NCBI GenBank assembly: GCA_013397455.1
Contig: VYZB01000219.1
Location: 1,168,040 to 1,232,039 of the forward strand
Reading direction: 5' to 3'
Source of the DNA: Crotophaga sulcirostris
Lineage: Eukaryota > Chordata > Aves > Cuculiformes > Crotophagidae
DNA: 64,000 nt
Positions within the stretch are counted from its first letter, which is position 1. Every line of letters begins with the position of its first letter. Below, one piece after another: positions 22,631 through 35,167 of this stretch. The notes below the pieces were generated by a model. It was not told the DNA's origin. It saw nothing but the letters and a program-made list of their open reading frames with translations, and did no database searches. The position numbers and the translations under genes are program-made.

Positions 22631-23238
22631 TTCCCCTGAAGCAGCACACCCAATCCCGTAGCCTGGAGGAGTCCCCCCACATCAGCCGCAAGAAAAGCTC
22701 CACAGCCCTTCCTGACTCACTTGACATCAGCTTCCTTTGGTGTTCTACAGCTCGGTGGCTCCTTCCCATCAGGACTTCCCCTTGCAAGGCCTTTTGGGAG
22801 AGGGGGTTATGCTGTAGGTATCTATGGATCCATGACTTCCTTTGTAATGCCCAGACACCAGGTCACCCTTCAAGGTCCCCAAGTGAGGTAGGCATGGTCA
22901 GTGCATTATCCCTAGCAGGGCATGTCCACCCTTGGGATACGGGGGAGTGGACTGCACGCTCACCTTCTTTCTGCGGCTCCTGAGCCCATCTCCTTTCTGG
23001 TCCCTGCTTCCCATAGGGCACATGGACATGACCCGAGCCCTCTACCTCCAGAGCAGCAAAACCACAACACCAATTCCACTTTCCAGGCCTTGGGGAAGGC
23101 GGCTGGACTGCTGCCCATTTCCACAGCGATGCTCCACAGATCAATAAGTACAGACCTATCGAAATCTGAAAGCACAAGCGCTGAGCTCCCTGTGGTCCAC
23201 GTCAGCCCCTATTTTTCCTCAACTGAGCTAACATCAAC

Positions 23239-23405
23239 CCTACAACATCCAGGCAGACGGTTTGCAGGACCATTCCTAGCACTACAACACCCAGACAGAC
23301 GGCTTTGGGGACCAATTCTAGCACTACAACACCCAGACAGATGGCTTTCCAAACTTAACACTGTCACTACAGCACACAGACAGATGGCTTCTGGTGTTTG
23401 AGACC
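23239..23405 (+). repeat. Minisatellite, about 42-bp unit, 4 copies
   Basis: Units start ctacaacacccagacagacg and are 42-43 bp long; the last is more diverged. A related CAGACTGATGCCAGCACACAGATGG-like remnant may follow near 23515. Confidence 0.8.
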
Positions 23406-25106
23406 GACCCAATGCTGTCCATAAAGGTGGTTTCTGCAGTTCAATGCCACATCTACAGCTCTCCGGGCAATAACGAGCAACACCCGCTCTTACAATAAAC
23501 ACTGAGAAAGATCCTCAGACTGATGCCAGCACACAGATGGGTTTCTCCCAGGCACCAAAGTCAAGAGAAATAACACACACAGCCATCTCCCCTAGACCCT
23601 ACAGCACTGAGCATCTCTCCCTTCATGATAAACAATAGCATCTAAACGCAAGTAGAGACAGCTTGCTTCGAAGTTAATGGCCTGTCAGCCCCCTGATGCA
23701 CGCAGGGATCAAAACCATGGCCTCTGGAGTATGTTATAAAAGCTCACACTAACTGGAGCACCGAAGCAAACGACTTCCCAGCTCCTGCCAAGGGTATCAT
23801 AGCAGAACCGGCACATAATTAATGTGGACAGATGCACCCACCAGCCTCAGTCTCACCAGCACAGGTAGTGCTAAACCACTTTGGCGGCAGCGAGGGCCTG
23901 AGCCCAGGCTCCCAGAGGACGTGTTCTTCCCTTGCTCGCCACCGGAGCTGGAACTTGAGGGACCTCCTCCCTGCTGCCATTGCTCCTGCAGCGACTGTGC
24001 GGCAGCCCAAGGCTGGGTGGGGAGCAAGCGCATCCCTCGGCCGCATCGCCACAGCAACAGGAGGTGATGCCAGCCCTGCACCCGCAGCAGGAGCACCGAG
24101 ATGCACAGTTATGGGCACTGCTCCTCCGGGGACCAAGCAGGGCTCAGTGACAGACTCGAGCACCCACGGGACTGCCAAAAGCTTCACTGCAATCCCTGTG
24201 ATATCCAGTGAAACAAATCCAATCCCTCTATAACAGATTTTGTGCTTGTGGTGCCACTTACATGATCTCCTACCCCAGCACAGTGGGGCTTCAACCTTCA
24301 CTGGACTATAAAAAGCAGAATTATGACATTAAATTACTGAATAATTATGTTAAGAACTACCCTAATAGGATTACAGGGTTCAAAGGTCAGGAAATGCCAA
24401 AATTAGGATTGTCCAAGCAGCCTTAATTCCCTGCATGGGTCTGCTTTGTGTTGCAGACCACAATCACTATTTCCCATGGGGTCCCTTTGTGCCTCCAGGG
24501 AAGAGGATAGAACCTCCAAGGAGATATATCAGGCTGTTCAGGAAGAAGAAGATTTGCCAGTGAGACTCAGCCCCAAAGGCTGCAGAAATTGGGGAAGGTA
24601 CAATGAAAGGGTCAAGAGATCATAGAAAATGACTTCTGTAAAGCACAGGGCTGGAACATAACGGAGTTACTCTGCTATTGAAGAAAAAAAGAAAAAAATG
24701 GCAGTTTCCTACCTCCTTTTGGAAGTGAAATATCGGGACAGATTTCACAGCCGTTTTCCAAAATATTTGGTAAGTGTCACATGTCCACTGGGAAAAATTG
24801 TGGTTTTGCAGTTAAAATTTGCCAAAATTGCAAGCAACTAAAAATAAAGTAAAGAAATGAGCATCACTGGACAATCCTCTTCACTAATTGTATAAAATCC
24901 AGTAATGAGCCTAACTCCAAAACAAAATCCTGGTTCCTATAATACCCAAACACTGTCCTCTGGCCAACCATGAACTTCTCATGACACCTACAGACAACAG
25001 ACATGCAAAAAAAAACCACCAGGAAGGTCGAGGAGTCACACAATAACCAAACCATACTGTTCAGCAACCAAACCATCTTCTCAGTCTCATGATTTGGTCC
25101 TGCAAT

Positions 25107-25146
25107 ATCCAGCCCAGGTGGGTAACATCCAACCCAGGTGGGTAAT
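25107..25146 (+). repeat. 20-bp tandem duplication
   Basis: atccagcccaggtgggtaac is followed immediately by a near-identical second copy (one or two changes). Confidence 0.8.
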
Positions 25147-25781
25147 AACAACTCCTGCAGCACCTTCAGGAGTGCAGACTTCTTGACAAGAAGCTGTGGG
25201 CAGCAGAGCAGCCACCTTTCTTCCCCCCCTGCCCAGGAAGAAGGGGCAGGTCAGAGCACAGGGCTCTGCTAGCTTTTGAGTCCTCTCTTGCAAGGGTTAA
25301 CATATGTGTAAATAGGCAGAGGAACACCACCTGCTGTCCCCAGGGCTGGCAGCTCATGAAGGCCTTGAATGCACATTCCTGCTACCTAAATACCTTCAGG
25401 ATTGCTCCTTCCACATTCCCACCTCTCCCAGGTGCACAGGATTCCTCCTGGGGTGGGGGGTCTGTGGGGCTGGCCTGTCCCCTTGTCCAGCCTGGGGCTC
25501 TCCAGGGACACAAGGACGCGTTGCCCAGAGCATCCTGGCATGCACCATGTGCTGCCAGCCGATAGGAGAAGGGGGACCAGAGGGGGCCAGGCTTCCAAGG
25601 CCAGGAGCAGTGCCATCCATGCTACCTACTGACCAGGTGCCCTGCAGCTGAGGTGCCCTTGCTCAGGCCTCCAGTGTGATGCACTCTCCAGCTGGGGTCT
25701 GTTGCAGCTGGGTGAACGGCAGGAGAGCCAAGTTAGTGGTCCTTGTAGCATCAGGTCTTGAGGAGCCGCCAGTCCATACTG

Positions 25782-26270
25782 AGTCCTCAATATAGAAGGA
25801 AGGACATGGTTCTGTTGGAGCACATCCAGAGAAGGCCACAAAAATGATCTGAGGGCTGGAGAAGTTCCCATAGGAGCACAGGCTGAGAGAGTTGGGGTTG
25901 TTCTGCCTGGAGAAGAGAAGGCTCTGGGGAGACCTTAGAGCAGCCTCCAGGACTGAAAGGGGCTCCAGGAAACCTGGGGAGGGGCTCTTGATCAGGGAAT
26001 GCAGGGATAGGATGAGGGGGAACGGTTTTCAGCTGAAAGAGGGGAGATTGAGATGAGATCTTAGGAAGAAAGGCTTTGCTGTGAGGGTGGGGAGGTCTTG
26101 GCCCAGGTTTCCCAGAGAAATGGTGGCTGCCCCATCCCTGGAGATGTTCAAGACCAGGCTGGATGGGGCTTTGAGCTCCCTGATCCAGCGGGAGGTGTCC
26201 CTGCCTATAGCAGGGGGGTGGGACTGGATGGGTTTTGAGGTCCCTTTCAACCGAAACCATTCCAAGATAT
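25782..26270 (+). mobile_element. CR1 type I, sense
   Basis: It starts gtcctcaatatagaaggaag and runs through the ORF2 C-terminus to 'aaccgaaaccattccaag'. About 490 bp. The 3' octamers are decayed. Confidence 0.9.
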
Positions 26271-28215
26271 TATTATGGGTTGCTGACATACAGTGGTCCT
26301 CTTACCCCATCACTGAGACACATCATGGCTTCTGAGGGGACTAGAGACCTCCTCTGTGCCTTCTGCCACTGTTGGGGATAGAGAAGCTGGGGAATGCTCA
26401 TCCTCTTGCCCTGAAAGCCTCAGGGTGATACAAGAAGTCATTTTCAGTATCAGGGGCAGCACCCCACATGCCCCAGGCCACGCCACAGCTGCCAGGCATT
26501 GGAGGCGTTAAAGCAGCAAATGCTTCTTACAGGAGGAACATGAGCAGCTAATCCTTCAGCTTTACCTTGTGCCTGAGCCTGTGAAGAGCCACAGCCGAAT
26601 TCTCTGTGACCCAGCCCCTCTGCTCACCTACAGGGCTCGGGGGCAGCACACAGATGGGTCCTCTCTAGCCCACGTCCTGCCCACACTTCAAGGTGAATTG
26701 CAGCACCCCATCCCTGGGGGTTGCCTCAGCACCCTCAATCTGCCATAGACAGGCTCCCTCCAAGGGTTAATCTTCCTCTCTCGAGCTTCTCAAAGCTAAT
26801 TAGAAAGAGCCTGGGCAAGTGTGGTGGCAGACACCGCTGCACTTATCTCCCCACTTCCGGGGCTCTGCCCTTATCATTTAATTAAAGCTGCAGCCGTGCT
26901 TCCCTTCCTGGCAGCAGCTAATCAGGGAGGGCACTGGAGCTTGTGCAGCCTTCACCAGCTCAACAGGGAAGGAGTAGGAGAAGGGAACACACCCCAAGAA
27001 GGACAATAAAAGGGAGAAGGAGATAAAAGAAACAGTCCCTGTGTGCTGGCAGGCCAGGACCAGGGCAGCGAGAGATTGAGCCCCAGCTCCCGTCTGCCAG
27101 CTCTGCGGGGTCCTCAGCTGTGGATGGACCTCCATGATGTCATAGAAGGGAACCTGTGCCAGGGCCTCACCAGCATGTCAGCTTAGGAGGGAGCCAAGAA
27201 AGCTGCCTCCACCCCAGGCAGGCTTGGAGACATGACAGGAGATCTCCGCCTGCCAGCAGGAACAGCACCTCAGACCACCCATGCTGTCCCAAAGCTGTTG
27301 TCCACACGCAGATGCACCCTGACACCAGAGCTTACATGTGCCACATGCCCCACCAGCAAACCAAGCCACATCCAGCCCTCCCATTGGCAAGGAACTACCT
27401 GTGCCAGGCAGTATCTAGCACCCCCTAGAAAGCTGGAGATGTGCAGAGCACTGGGGAAGGGGCATGTCCGGGAGGGATGTCCATCAAGCAACAGCAAATG
27501 CAGCAAGCTCCTGCACCACATCTCTGAGGGAGGGCGAGGAAGCTTAAGCTCTCAGAAGTGCTGCTGTTTGAAGACCACACGACGGTGTGTGGGCGCAGCT
27601 ACACAGGGATGCGTACTGGCACACGTTCAATAAGAGACTGAGCCATTTTGGGGCAAGCAACCCCCAGCTGATGCTGACAGCTTGCGTGCCAAATTCCACA
27701 CCTCTCTTGCAAAGCACAGTTAAGCTAATGGGTTTTGAAAAGAAGTTCTTATAACCAGTTTGTTAGCGGGGCTGAGACAGCATGTCTTGTTCTCAGAAAA
27801 CAGCTGGAACACCTCTGCTAAAACTTAAGAAAAAAAAGAAAAAGGAACCAACCTGAGGGAAACCCAGCATGGAAAATTTAAGCTTGAGTGTTGGAAATCT
27901 GCTGAAGTGATAAGCAATCGAAAATAAGTCTGTACAATACAAAATGTCAAGCAGCCCGAGGCTGCGCGGTCTATATAATGATCTTCATTGCAGGTTCTAA
28001 AAGCTGCTCTGAAGGTGCAGCCTGGCTGGGAGATGGATGTGTGTGCTTGGCATGCTCCAAGTGGGAGGAATAGAGCAATCATTTCAGCTTTATGCCAACA
28101 CCGCCACAGTCCCTCCACTGCTCCTGAAAAAGGTGGTCCTCACCCTGCATTCCTCACGTGCTAGTTCCTCAGTCCTCATAGGGTCAAAATCATATAAGCA
28201 AGAACTGACACGTAT
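26271..28215. other. Intronic single-copy DNA with a possible conserved element
   Basis: No exon or CR1 seen. 26785-26935 holds clustered homeodomain- and GATA-like strings (ctaattag, cttatc twice, atttaattaaa, gcagctaatc) and could be an enhancer. This is motif impression only. Confidence 0.3.
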
Positions 28216-28515
28216 AATCAGAGAATCAGAGAATAGATTCATGGCATTGTTAAGGTTAGAAAAGATCTCTAATATCATCCAGTCCAGCCATCAACATGAC
28301 ACCACTGTGCCTACTAAACCATGTCCCAAAGCACCAAATCTATGCATTTCTTGAACCTCTCCAGGGATGGAGACTCCATCACTGCCCTGGGCAGCCTCTG
28401 CCAGGGCTTCACTGCTCTTTCAGTGAAGAAATTTTTCCTAATATCCAATCTAAACCTCCCCTGGCACAACTTGAGGTCATTTCCTCTCGTGCTATTGCTT
28501 GTTATTTGGGAGAAG
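28216..28515 (-). mobile_element. CR1 type III-like, antisense, 5' part cut off by another CR1
   Basis: It starts at 'cagagaatcagagaatag', reads 'ccatcactgccctgggcag' and 'tgaagaaatttttcctaata', and ends at 'ttatttgggagaagg', where the next CR1 begins. Confidence 0.85.
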
Positions 28516-28631
28516 GAATCAAAGAATGGTTTGGGTTGGAAGGGGCCTTAAAGGCCATCCAGCTCCAACCCCTCTGCTGTGGTGAGGGACACTTCCCACT
28601 GGATCAGGATGCTCAAAACCCCATCCAGGCC
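28516..28631 (-). mobile_element. CR1 type I, antisense, short
   Basis: It begins gaatcaaagaatggtttggg directly at the broken end of the preceding CR1. About 115 bp to 'ccccatccaggcc'. The type III copy does not resume afterwards. Confidence 0.85.
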
Positions 28632-29215
28632 ATAACACATGTAATTCCCATTTTTTAAATAATTAATTTTCAGTAAGATATGCTTTCTCACCTCACTCCA
28701 GGCTTGTGTTGGCCAGAGTGAGCGAGTAGCCCCATGTACAGCCAAGGAGTGCATCACCATGTGCGCCAGTTTATGTGCACAGGGACTTACTGGTCTGGTT
28801 TTACAAGCACCCTGTGTGTTTGCTCCTTGGTGGCTGCCTTTCATTGTACACTTCTATTAAAGCCCTTGTGTCAAGGAGAAAAGAACTGGCATTAGCATCT
28901 GCCTTTGAACAAAACCATTGTTAAGCTCCATCAACAATTTAATAATCTTTCACAAGCAGGACAATGAACCGGGGGAAATTATTCTTGCAGGGGGGCTGGT
29001 AGCAAAGCACTGTTCGAGGCCTTTGAAGTCACAGAGGTGTTTAACTGACAAAAGAAATCACAACTTTCTGAAAAGAGCTTGCCTCAACAAGGGGATCTGG
29101 GAACAAAGGAAAGGAAGACCACTCAGAGAGAAGCAGAGCAGGGGACAGGAAGAGCCCCTGGACGTGAGCCAAGCCCAAAGGAAACTGGGAGAGGGAATGA
29201 CAGTGGATTTCCTAG
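28632..29215. other. Intronic single-copy DNA
   Basis: Nothing recognised. Confidence 0.4.
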
Positions 29216-29416
29216 AGTCATAGGGAATGGTTTGGGTTGGAAGGAACCTCAAAGTCCATCCAGTTCCAACCCCCTGCCATGGGCAGGGACACCTCTCACT
29301 GGACCAGGGGCTCAAAGCCCCATCCAACCTTGCCTTCAACACCTCCAGGGATGCAGCAGCTACCGCTTCTCTGGGCAACCTGGGGCAGGGCCTCACCAGC
29401 CTCATAGGAAAAAAAT
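29216..29416 (-). mobile_element. CR1 type I, antisense, about 200 bp
   Basis: 'gtcatagggaatggtttggg' to 'cctcataggaaaaaaatt'. Only the 3' end is present. Confidence 0.9.
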
Positions 29417-30857
29417 TGCACGTATATAACATATACAGTGTGTTTCCTTTCCACAGATCTACCCTGAGCTGCTTAAGAGTGACATGACTGCATTCTTTTG
29501 TCATTTCAGATTTTTTACAGCCTGTCCTGACTGTAGGCATATCCTGGTTCCCTGAACTGTAATGCAGACACTGAGGAGGAAGAGGCCAGATCCTTGCCAG
29601 AATTTGCAATGGATGTTTGAAGGATCAGTGGTTGGGCACTAAATCCAGGGCTGAGGCTCCTGGGCTGCCCAGAGGAGGAAATCTCTAAATGGAGGATGCA
29701 TGTATAGACCCGCATACCACACCCAGCCATGGGGAAACAAATCCACCTGAAATCCAACATAAAGCAGCGGTGTGAGCGTTAGACCAGGGGTTTGGCCATG
29801 AGAATTTGGAGGAATGAGGCTGTCTGACTACTGATTGCTTGAAGACCAAGAGCAGCTCATGCAGGAGAGCCTCAACATCTGCATCCCACCCATTTCTCTG
29901 CAGCAGAGTGACATGCCATAAACCCAGTTGGAAATGCACATTATTGATCCTTCAAACACCCAAAGAATCAGAGATTGAAAATCTGCAGTGGAAGCTAAAC
30001 GGGAAGGAATTTTGGTGGCTGGGCACATGGCAGAAGCAGCAGATGCACTGGTCAAATCCTTCCGTGGTGCAGCCAAAACACATGCCAAGAAATCAACCCA
30101 GGTGGTTAACATTTCTGAATTGAACCACTTGCCATCTCACTGGCATGGCTCCTCACCGAGGCGTTGGAAAGATTTGCAGCACTGATGGCCATGGACAAGG
30201 GGAAATCATCTCCTCCAGTAAAAATCAGAAGTATCAATGCCGAGGCAGCTCACTAAAGGTGCAGCTCTGAGCAAACAGCAAGGTTATCGATGTGATGATG
30301 CAAATGGGGAGGTTTAGGAACATGTCATGGTTTGTTTGAGAAGACACAGGGAAAAAACTCTGCCCTGTGTTTGTTACTAGAATGGCAGAAAAGAGCTCTA
30401 GTGGGAGACTGGGAAAAAGAAGGATAATCGCTTCTGATAGGGAATATCAACCTCCAGCTACCCCTGGGTGCTGCAGTTTACAGACTGCTGGAGGTTAGAT
30501 GCAATAACGTTTGCAGCACTCGAGGGAGACCTGCCAGAGGCAGTCCTCAAGGCGCAGAAGGAATAAAACACGCTGTAAAGAAGGAGCGAGGATTAAACCC
30601 GCTGCCTAACATCCCGGCAGGACAAGGGGGGGACATCACTGCCTTGCATTAGAGGCAGATTGGCAATGGGGATTTGCCAGCTCTGACACCCCCAAAGCAT
30701 AACACAAGGGAACAGCAGGATGATCACGAGAAGATTTTGATTTCACAGTCCAGCAGAGATGTATGAAAACTTCCAGAATCAATCCAAGGGCATAATTTCT
30801 ATTTTCCAAAAGGGAAAAGATAGCAATTGCAGGTCTGCTCTTTATGCACAGCAATAG
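29417..30857. other. Intronic single-copy DNA
   Basis: Nothing recognised. Overlapping open frames near 29830-30185 have no visible domain. Confidence 0.4.
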
Positions 30858-31171
30858 TGAATCATAGATTCATTGAAAGGTTTGGTTTGGAAGGGACCTC
30901 AAAGCCCATCCAGTTCCAACCCCTGCCATGGGCAGGGACACGTCCCACTGGATCAGGGGGTTCAAAGCCCAGCCTGTTCCAACCCGTTCCATGGGCAGGG
31001 ACACCTCCCACTGGATCAGGGGATTCAAAGCCCCATCCAACATGGCCTTGAACACCTCCAGCAATGGGGCAACCACCACTGCTCTGGGCAACCTGGGCCA
31101 GGGCCTCCCCATCCTCACAGGAAAACATTTCTCCCTAAGATCTCATCTCAATGTCCCCTCTTTCAGCTTAA
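30858..31171 (-). mobile_element. CR1 type I, antisense, with an internal 63-bp duplication
   Basis: It starts tgaatcatagattcattgaa, then 'ggtttggaagggacctcaaa'. The block beginning tcaaagccc occurs at 30899, 30962 and 31025, so a 63-bp unit is present one time more than in other copies. It ends near 'cctctttcagcttaaata'. Confidence 0.9.
30899..31024 (-). repeat. 63-bp tandem duplication inside the CR1
   Basis: Two units, 30899-30961 and 30962-31024, both contain the 'atgggcagggacac' segment. The CR1 itself has tcaaagccc twice at this spacing, which would allow slippage or unequal exchange. Confidence 0.85.
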
Positions 31172-32235
31172 ATACGGGTGCAGCATTGAGCAAAGCAGTG
31201 CTGTACCTGTTTGAAACAGCAGCCTAAAGCAGGACAGGTAGCGAACTCAAAAGGATCCATGATTTGCAAAGTCTGGGACCAGCAACTGACCCTTCCAAGG
31301 ATGCCAATAATCATCTAAGGAGGTTTATGTCCTGAGGGACCAAAAGGCAGAACAACGTGAGCTCTGTGTCTTGTGATGTGGGTTGGCGAAGGGAGAAAAC
31401 AGGGCTGGGAGAATGGAAAATACAACATCAGGGTTTGCCTGTGGCGGGGAACCACCTGAATGTGGGAAGGGCTGGGAATCTGGCTCCTGGGGGGAACTGA
31501 TAGGGTGAACAATACCGGTGGAGCAGCTTTGTTTTCAGGAAAGGCGAGATATTTGCCTGCTCTCACTGATTTATCTGCGTCTCTGTGGGCGCCCCTTCCT
31601 GCGTGGCTAATAAGCAGCAAAGCGCTAGATGCAGAATACACAATTCCTTTTGCTTTTATTCATTTTCTTTCGAGATATAATAAGTCTTGCCTTTGTCAAG
31701 ATCCCTGTTGTCTGGGTAATTTCATCTAAAGATCCTCAAGGAACAGAGATCTCCGTATGCCTCAGAGTTTAATATCTTGGGTTTACTTGGCATATTTTCA
31801 AGCAATAACTTATACAGCTGAAGAAGGAAAAAAAGATTACTTATGTCTAATTGGCATTATACTAATTACCAGCGAAATATATCAGGCAAATATAACATCT
31901 ACTTGCTCTCTGTCATTTTACATTCCCTACTCCATCTTCTCTCTCCTCATAAAACAACACAGCATGCTGTTCTGACACATCCCTGAGCAAAGATTATATC
32001 CTAACCTTCTCCTCCTTTCTCTCACTGCCTCCTTCTTTTTTTCACTTCCAAGCAAGGTTGCTTTAAAACAGACACTGACTGAGAGCTGCTGGGTTTATGA
32101 ACTTGTGCCCATATATTCCAGCATCCCATTCTTCTCTCCTGGATCCCTTCCCCAGCCTCTTCCAATGATCCTTATATAGAGGGTTTATAGCCATCCACAT
32201 GAGAACATTGTACCTTTTATATCTGAATCTGAAAG
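31172..32235. other. Intronic, AT-rich single-copy DNA
   Basis: 31640-31990 is AT-rich and free of repeats. No exon is seen. Confidence 0.4.
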
Positions 32236-32395
32236 TTATGGCTGCCCCATTCCTGGAGGTGTTCAAGGCCAGGTTGGATGAGGCTTTGAGCCCCCTGATT
32301 CAGTGGGAGGTGTCCCTGCCCAATGCAGGGGTTTCAAACTGGATGGGGTTTAAGGTCCCTCCCAACCCAAACCATTCTATGATTCTCTGATTCTG
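32236..32395 (+). mobile_element. CR1 type I, sense, about 160 bp
   Basis: 'atggctgccccattcctgga' to 'ccaacccaaaccattctatg' with octamers attctctg and attctgtg. 3' end only. Confidence 0.9.
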
Positions 32396-32621
32396 TGAAT
32401 GAGACAACCGATAGACTAAACCAAAGGCACATGTCCTCTTGTACATGGGCCATCTGAACCGATTTATTTCCAACCCACAGCATTTTTGCTGATTTTCAAA
32501 GTGAAATAAGTGAAAACTGATAATGCTGATTTTACACTGGAGTAAACGTCCTGAGTGTAAATCATCTCCAAGGCCCACCACAACCACTGTGCTCATCATC
32601 CAAGTGATTTTGATGTGAGCC

Positions 32622-32815
32622 AGAATGGTAGAATGGTTTGGGTTGGAAGGGACCTCAAAGCCCACCCAGTTGCAACCACCCTGCCATGGGCAGGGACACC
32701 TCCCACTGGATCAGGGGGCTCAAAGCCGCATCCAACCTGGTCTTGAACACCTCCAGGGATGGGGTAGCCACCACTTCTCTGGGAAACCTGGGCCAGGGCC
32801 TCACCACCCTCACAT
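32622..32815 (-). mobile_element. CR1 type I, antisense, about 190 bp
   Basis: 'agaatggtagaatggtttgg' to 'cctcaccaccctcac'. 3' end only. It lies 227 bp from the sense copy at 32236, so the two form a head-to-head inverted pair of 3' ends. Confidence 0.9.
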
Positions 32816-34835
32816 TATCTGGGAAGCCCTCTACCCAATGCAAAGGCACAGCCCCTTCTCCATCCCACTGTGGTCTCCAGCAACATGGACAACCTGTCAC
32901 TGCATGCCTCTAAGACCTGTTTAGATGTGTCTGCCTGGGAAAATGGAGCCCACCAGCCAAAAGCAGAAAAGCTTCCCCCGGTTCTGTTTGTTGTAAGCTT
33001 GTTGTCCTGCTCAAACCAGATAGAGGGCTAAGATGTTGAAAGGGAGCGCAGGTTTGACCACACTGTCCAGGGGAGATTAAGCTGACCCCCATGTGGCTTC
33101 TCTACACCGCTGTTGCATCGGCACTGATCCTGGGCAGACTGCATGGTTGCATCAGTTCACCTGAAATGAGCCATGGTTCCTGCAGGGGAACCTCAGCTCT
33201 CTGGAAGGAACGGCAAATGCAGGGGCTGACAAGGTTAGATAACCTCTGAGTCAAACCAGCCTATCCTTGGTACCTCTCGCCAGGTGCCATGACTAATGTT
33301 AGATTTATGGAGTGTCCTCTCTACAAGTACAGCAAAGAGCTAGTGTAACAACCACTTAATGGAGGTGACTTCAAATCAGGATGGATGAGAGCTTGTGGGA
33401 AGGAGACAGGAAGGGAGATTCATTGATAGCAAGAGAACAAAGCATAAAATCCTGGGGAAAAGCGAACAACTGAGACTGACATTTGACCTGTCTCAACAGC
33501 AAAGCTCACATTGATTTCACTGGGGACAGGAATGAATCCCTTATCCTCTATCTCATGCCTACAAGAGGGATTTTCCACCTGAGGGATCTACACCTGCCTG
33601 ATCCTTCAAACTCAGGCGCAGGCTATCTTTATGAAAAAGAAGAGGCAGTGTGAAGACTTCAAGAAGCTCAAACGGGACAGTTCATAAGCTCCTCGAGCAT
33701 TAGGTTTAAATCCCACGCTAATGCAGGTCCCTTTACATGGAAAGAGGTACTGCCAAGCAGGCAGGTTTATAGAGACATTCAGGAGCGTTCAGAGGCAGAT
33801 AAAGCGGAAAAAACTGAGCTGGATCACACCGGAGCTGGAAATGGCATGTCAAATTACTTCAAAAGCCGCTTTCTAAGGAAGAAGGTCTTTGAAAACAACA
33901 AATAGTCTGGCACTGCTGAGGGATCCGAGTTGTCTATCGCTTTTACGCTTCGTCATTTATTCTGGTTTAGACGTATTCGAAACCTGAACTCCAACCTCAC
34001 CCAGCTGCTCGCTGCCCCTCGGCAAAATCCCTGCTTTTTGCAAGTTCAGCTCTTTGTGGAGCCACAGAGGAGTCAGGTGAGGAAAACTGCTCTGACTGAA
34101 GAGGAATAGGACCAAAAATAATAAGTGATCCCGCCTGATCCGCTCCCTAATCCAGTTCGCCACGCAGCCAGACAAACAGCTGTGTTGGCACAATGCAGCA
34201 CATGGCACAGGGACAGGCATGAGTAAACCCAAGTCAGTGAGGAGGGGAGCTGCCTATTTTGGCACTCTTGCTAACAAAACATACGGGGTAGTGGCTGTGG
34301 CCAGCAGGTTCATCAACAGAAATGCTCATAACTCAGCTTCTGGCTGTGCCCCATGGATGTCGCATAGACCATTGGCAATTGCTCCAGAACACCTGCCCAA
34401 AGGCAGGACACCGGATCGAAATCCTGTTCAAATGTGTATTTTAAAATGGAAATCACAAAAGAAGAGTCTGAAGGAGCCTCATCCAACTCCTCATTCTGAG
34501 GAAACGTCCTCTCTGGAGAGCAACATGGTACAAACGAAGAAGGGACTCACCCTCTTGTTCCTCTTGTGGATCTAATTCAGAAAGCTTCTTCCTGTAACAC
34601 AGCTAAATGAACTTGGGTTGAACCCATGAATAGTTTGAGGATGACATAAACGGCTCCCTGGGAAATACACTTCACACCAAAGATGGGGTGTTTAGATTTG
34701 GTTCAGATAAGAATAGCTGGACATGACCATTTGCATGGGAATTTGCATGGGCACTTGCAACTGTTGCCAGGCAAAATGAAAAAATCTCAGTCCTGTGTGG
34801 AGCGAGCAGCAGTAAACTATGTTACATTGCAGCCA
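32816..34835. other. Intronic single-copy DNA
   Basis: 2 kb with no CR1 or exon recognised. Paired octamer motifs are at 34729-34748. Confidence 0.45.
34729..34748 (-). promoter_or_regulatory. Paired octamer (ATGCAAAT) motifs
   Basis: ATTTGCAT occurs at 34729-34736 and 34741-34748, start to start 12 bp apart. Each is a perfect POU-factor octamer on the minus strand. The pair may result from a 12-bp duplication. Function is inferred from the motif alone. Confidence 0.35.
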
Positions 34836-34975
34836 CCTTCTCTTCTCCAGGCTGAACAAGCCCAACTCTCTCAACCTGTCTTCAGATGGGAGGTTCTCCA
34901 GCCCTCGGATCATCTCCATGGCCTCCTCTGAACTCACTCCAAGAGATCCACATCCTTCCTGTGCTGATGACTCCA
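34836..34975 (-). mobile_element. CR1 type I internal fragment, antisense
   Basis: 'ttctcttctccaggctgaac' to 'catccttcctgtgctgatga'. The minus strand reads [16 protein letters not shown]. No 3' terminus is present. Confidence 0.85.
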
Positions 34976-35167
34976 GGAATTTCCAGTTTTAATGTCACTA
35001 GAGCTGCATGTCCCTACTCTACCTAATGTCAGTAATTCTCCATGTCCTACCAGGTGGGAGCTACGACCCAGGCCTGCTGAGATCTAATGAAAGAGGAAAA
35101 TGTTCCAGCCCCAGACTAGAGGAGGTATATGACAATGTCTAGTCTCTCTTACATGGAACACTGTGTT

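Larger units (their letters stand above)
22631..25781. other. Intronic DNA, mostly single copy
   Basis: Apart from the 42-bp repeat and a 20-bp duplication at 25107-25146, no repeat or exon is recognised. 23870-24140 is richer in CpG. 24190-25080 is AT-rich. Confidence 0.45.
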
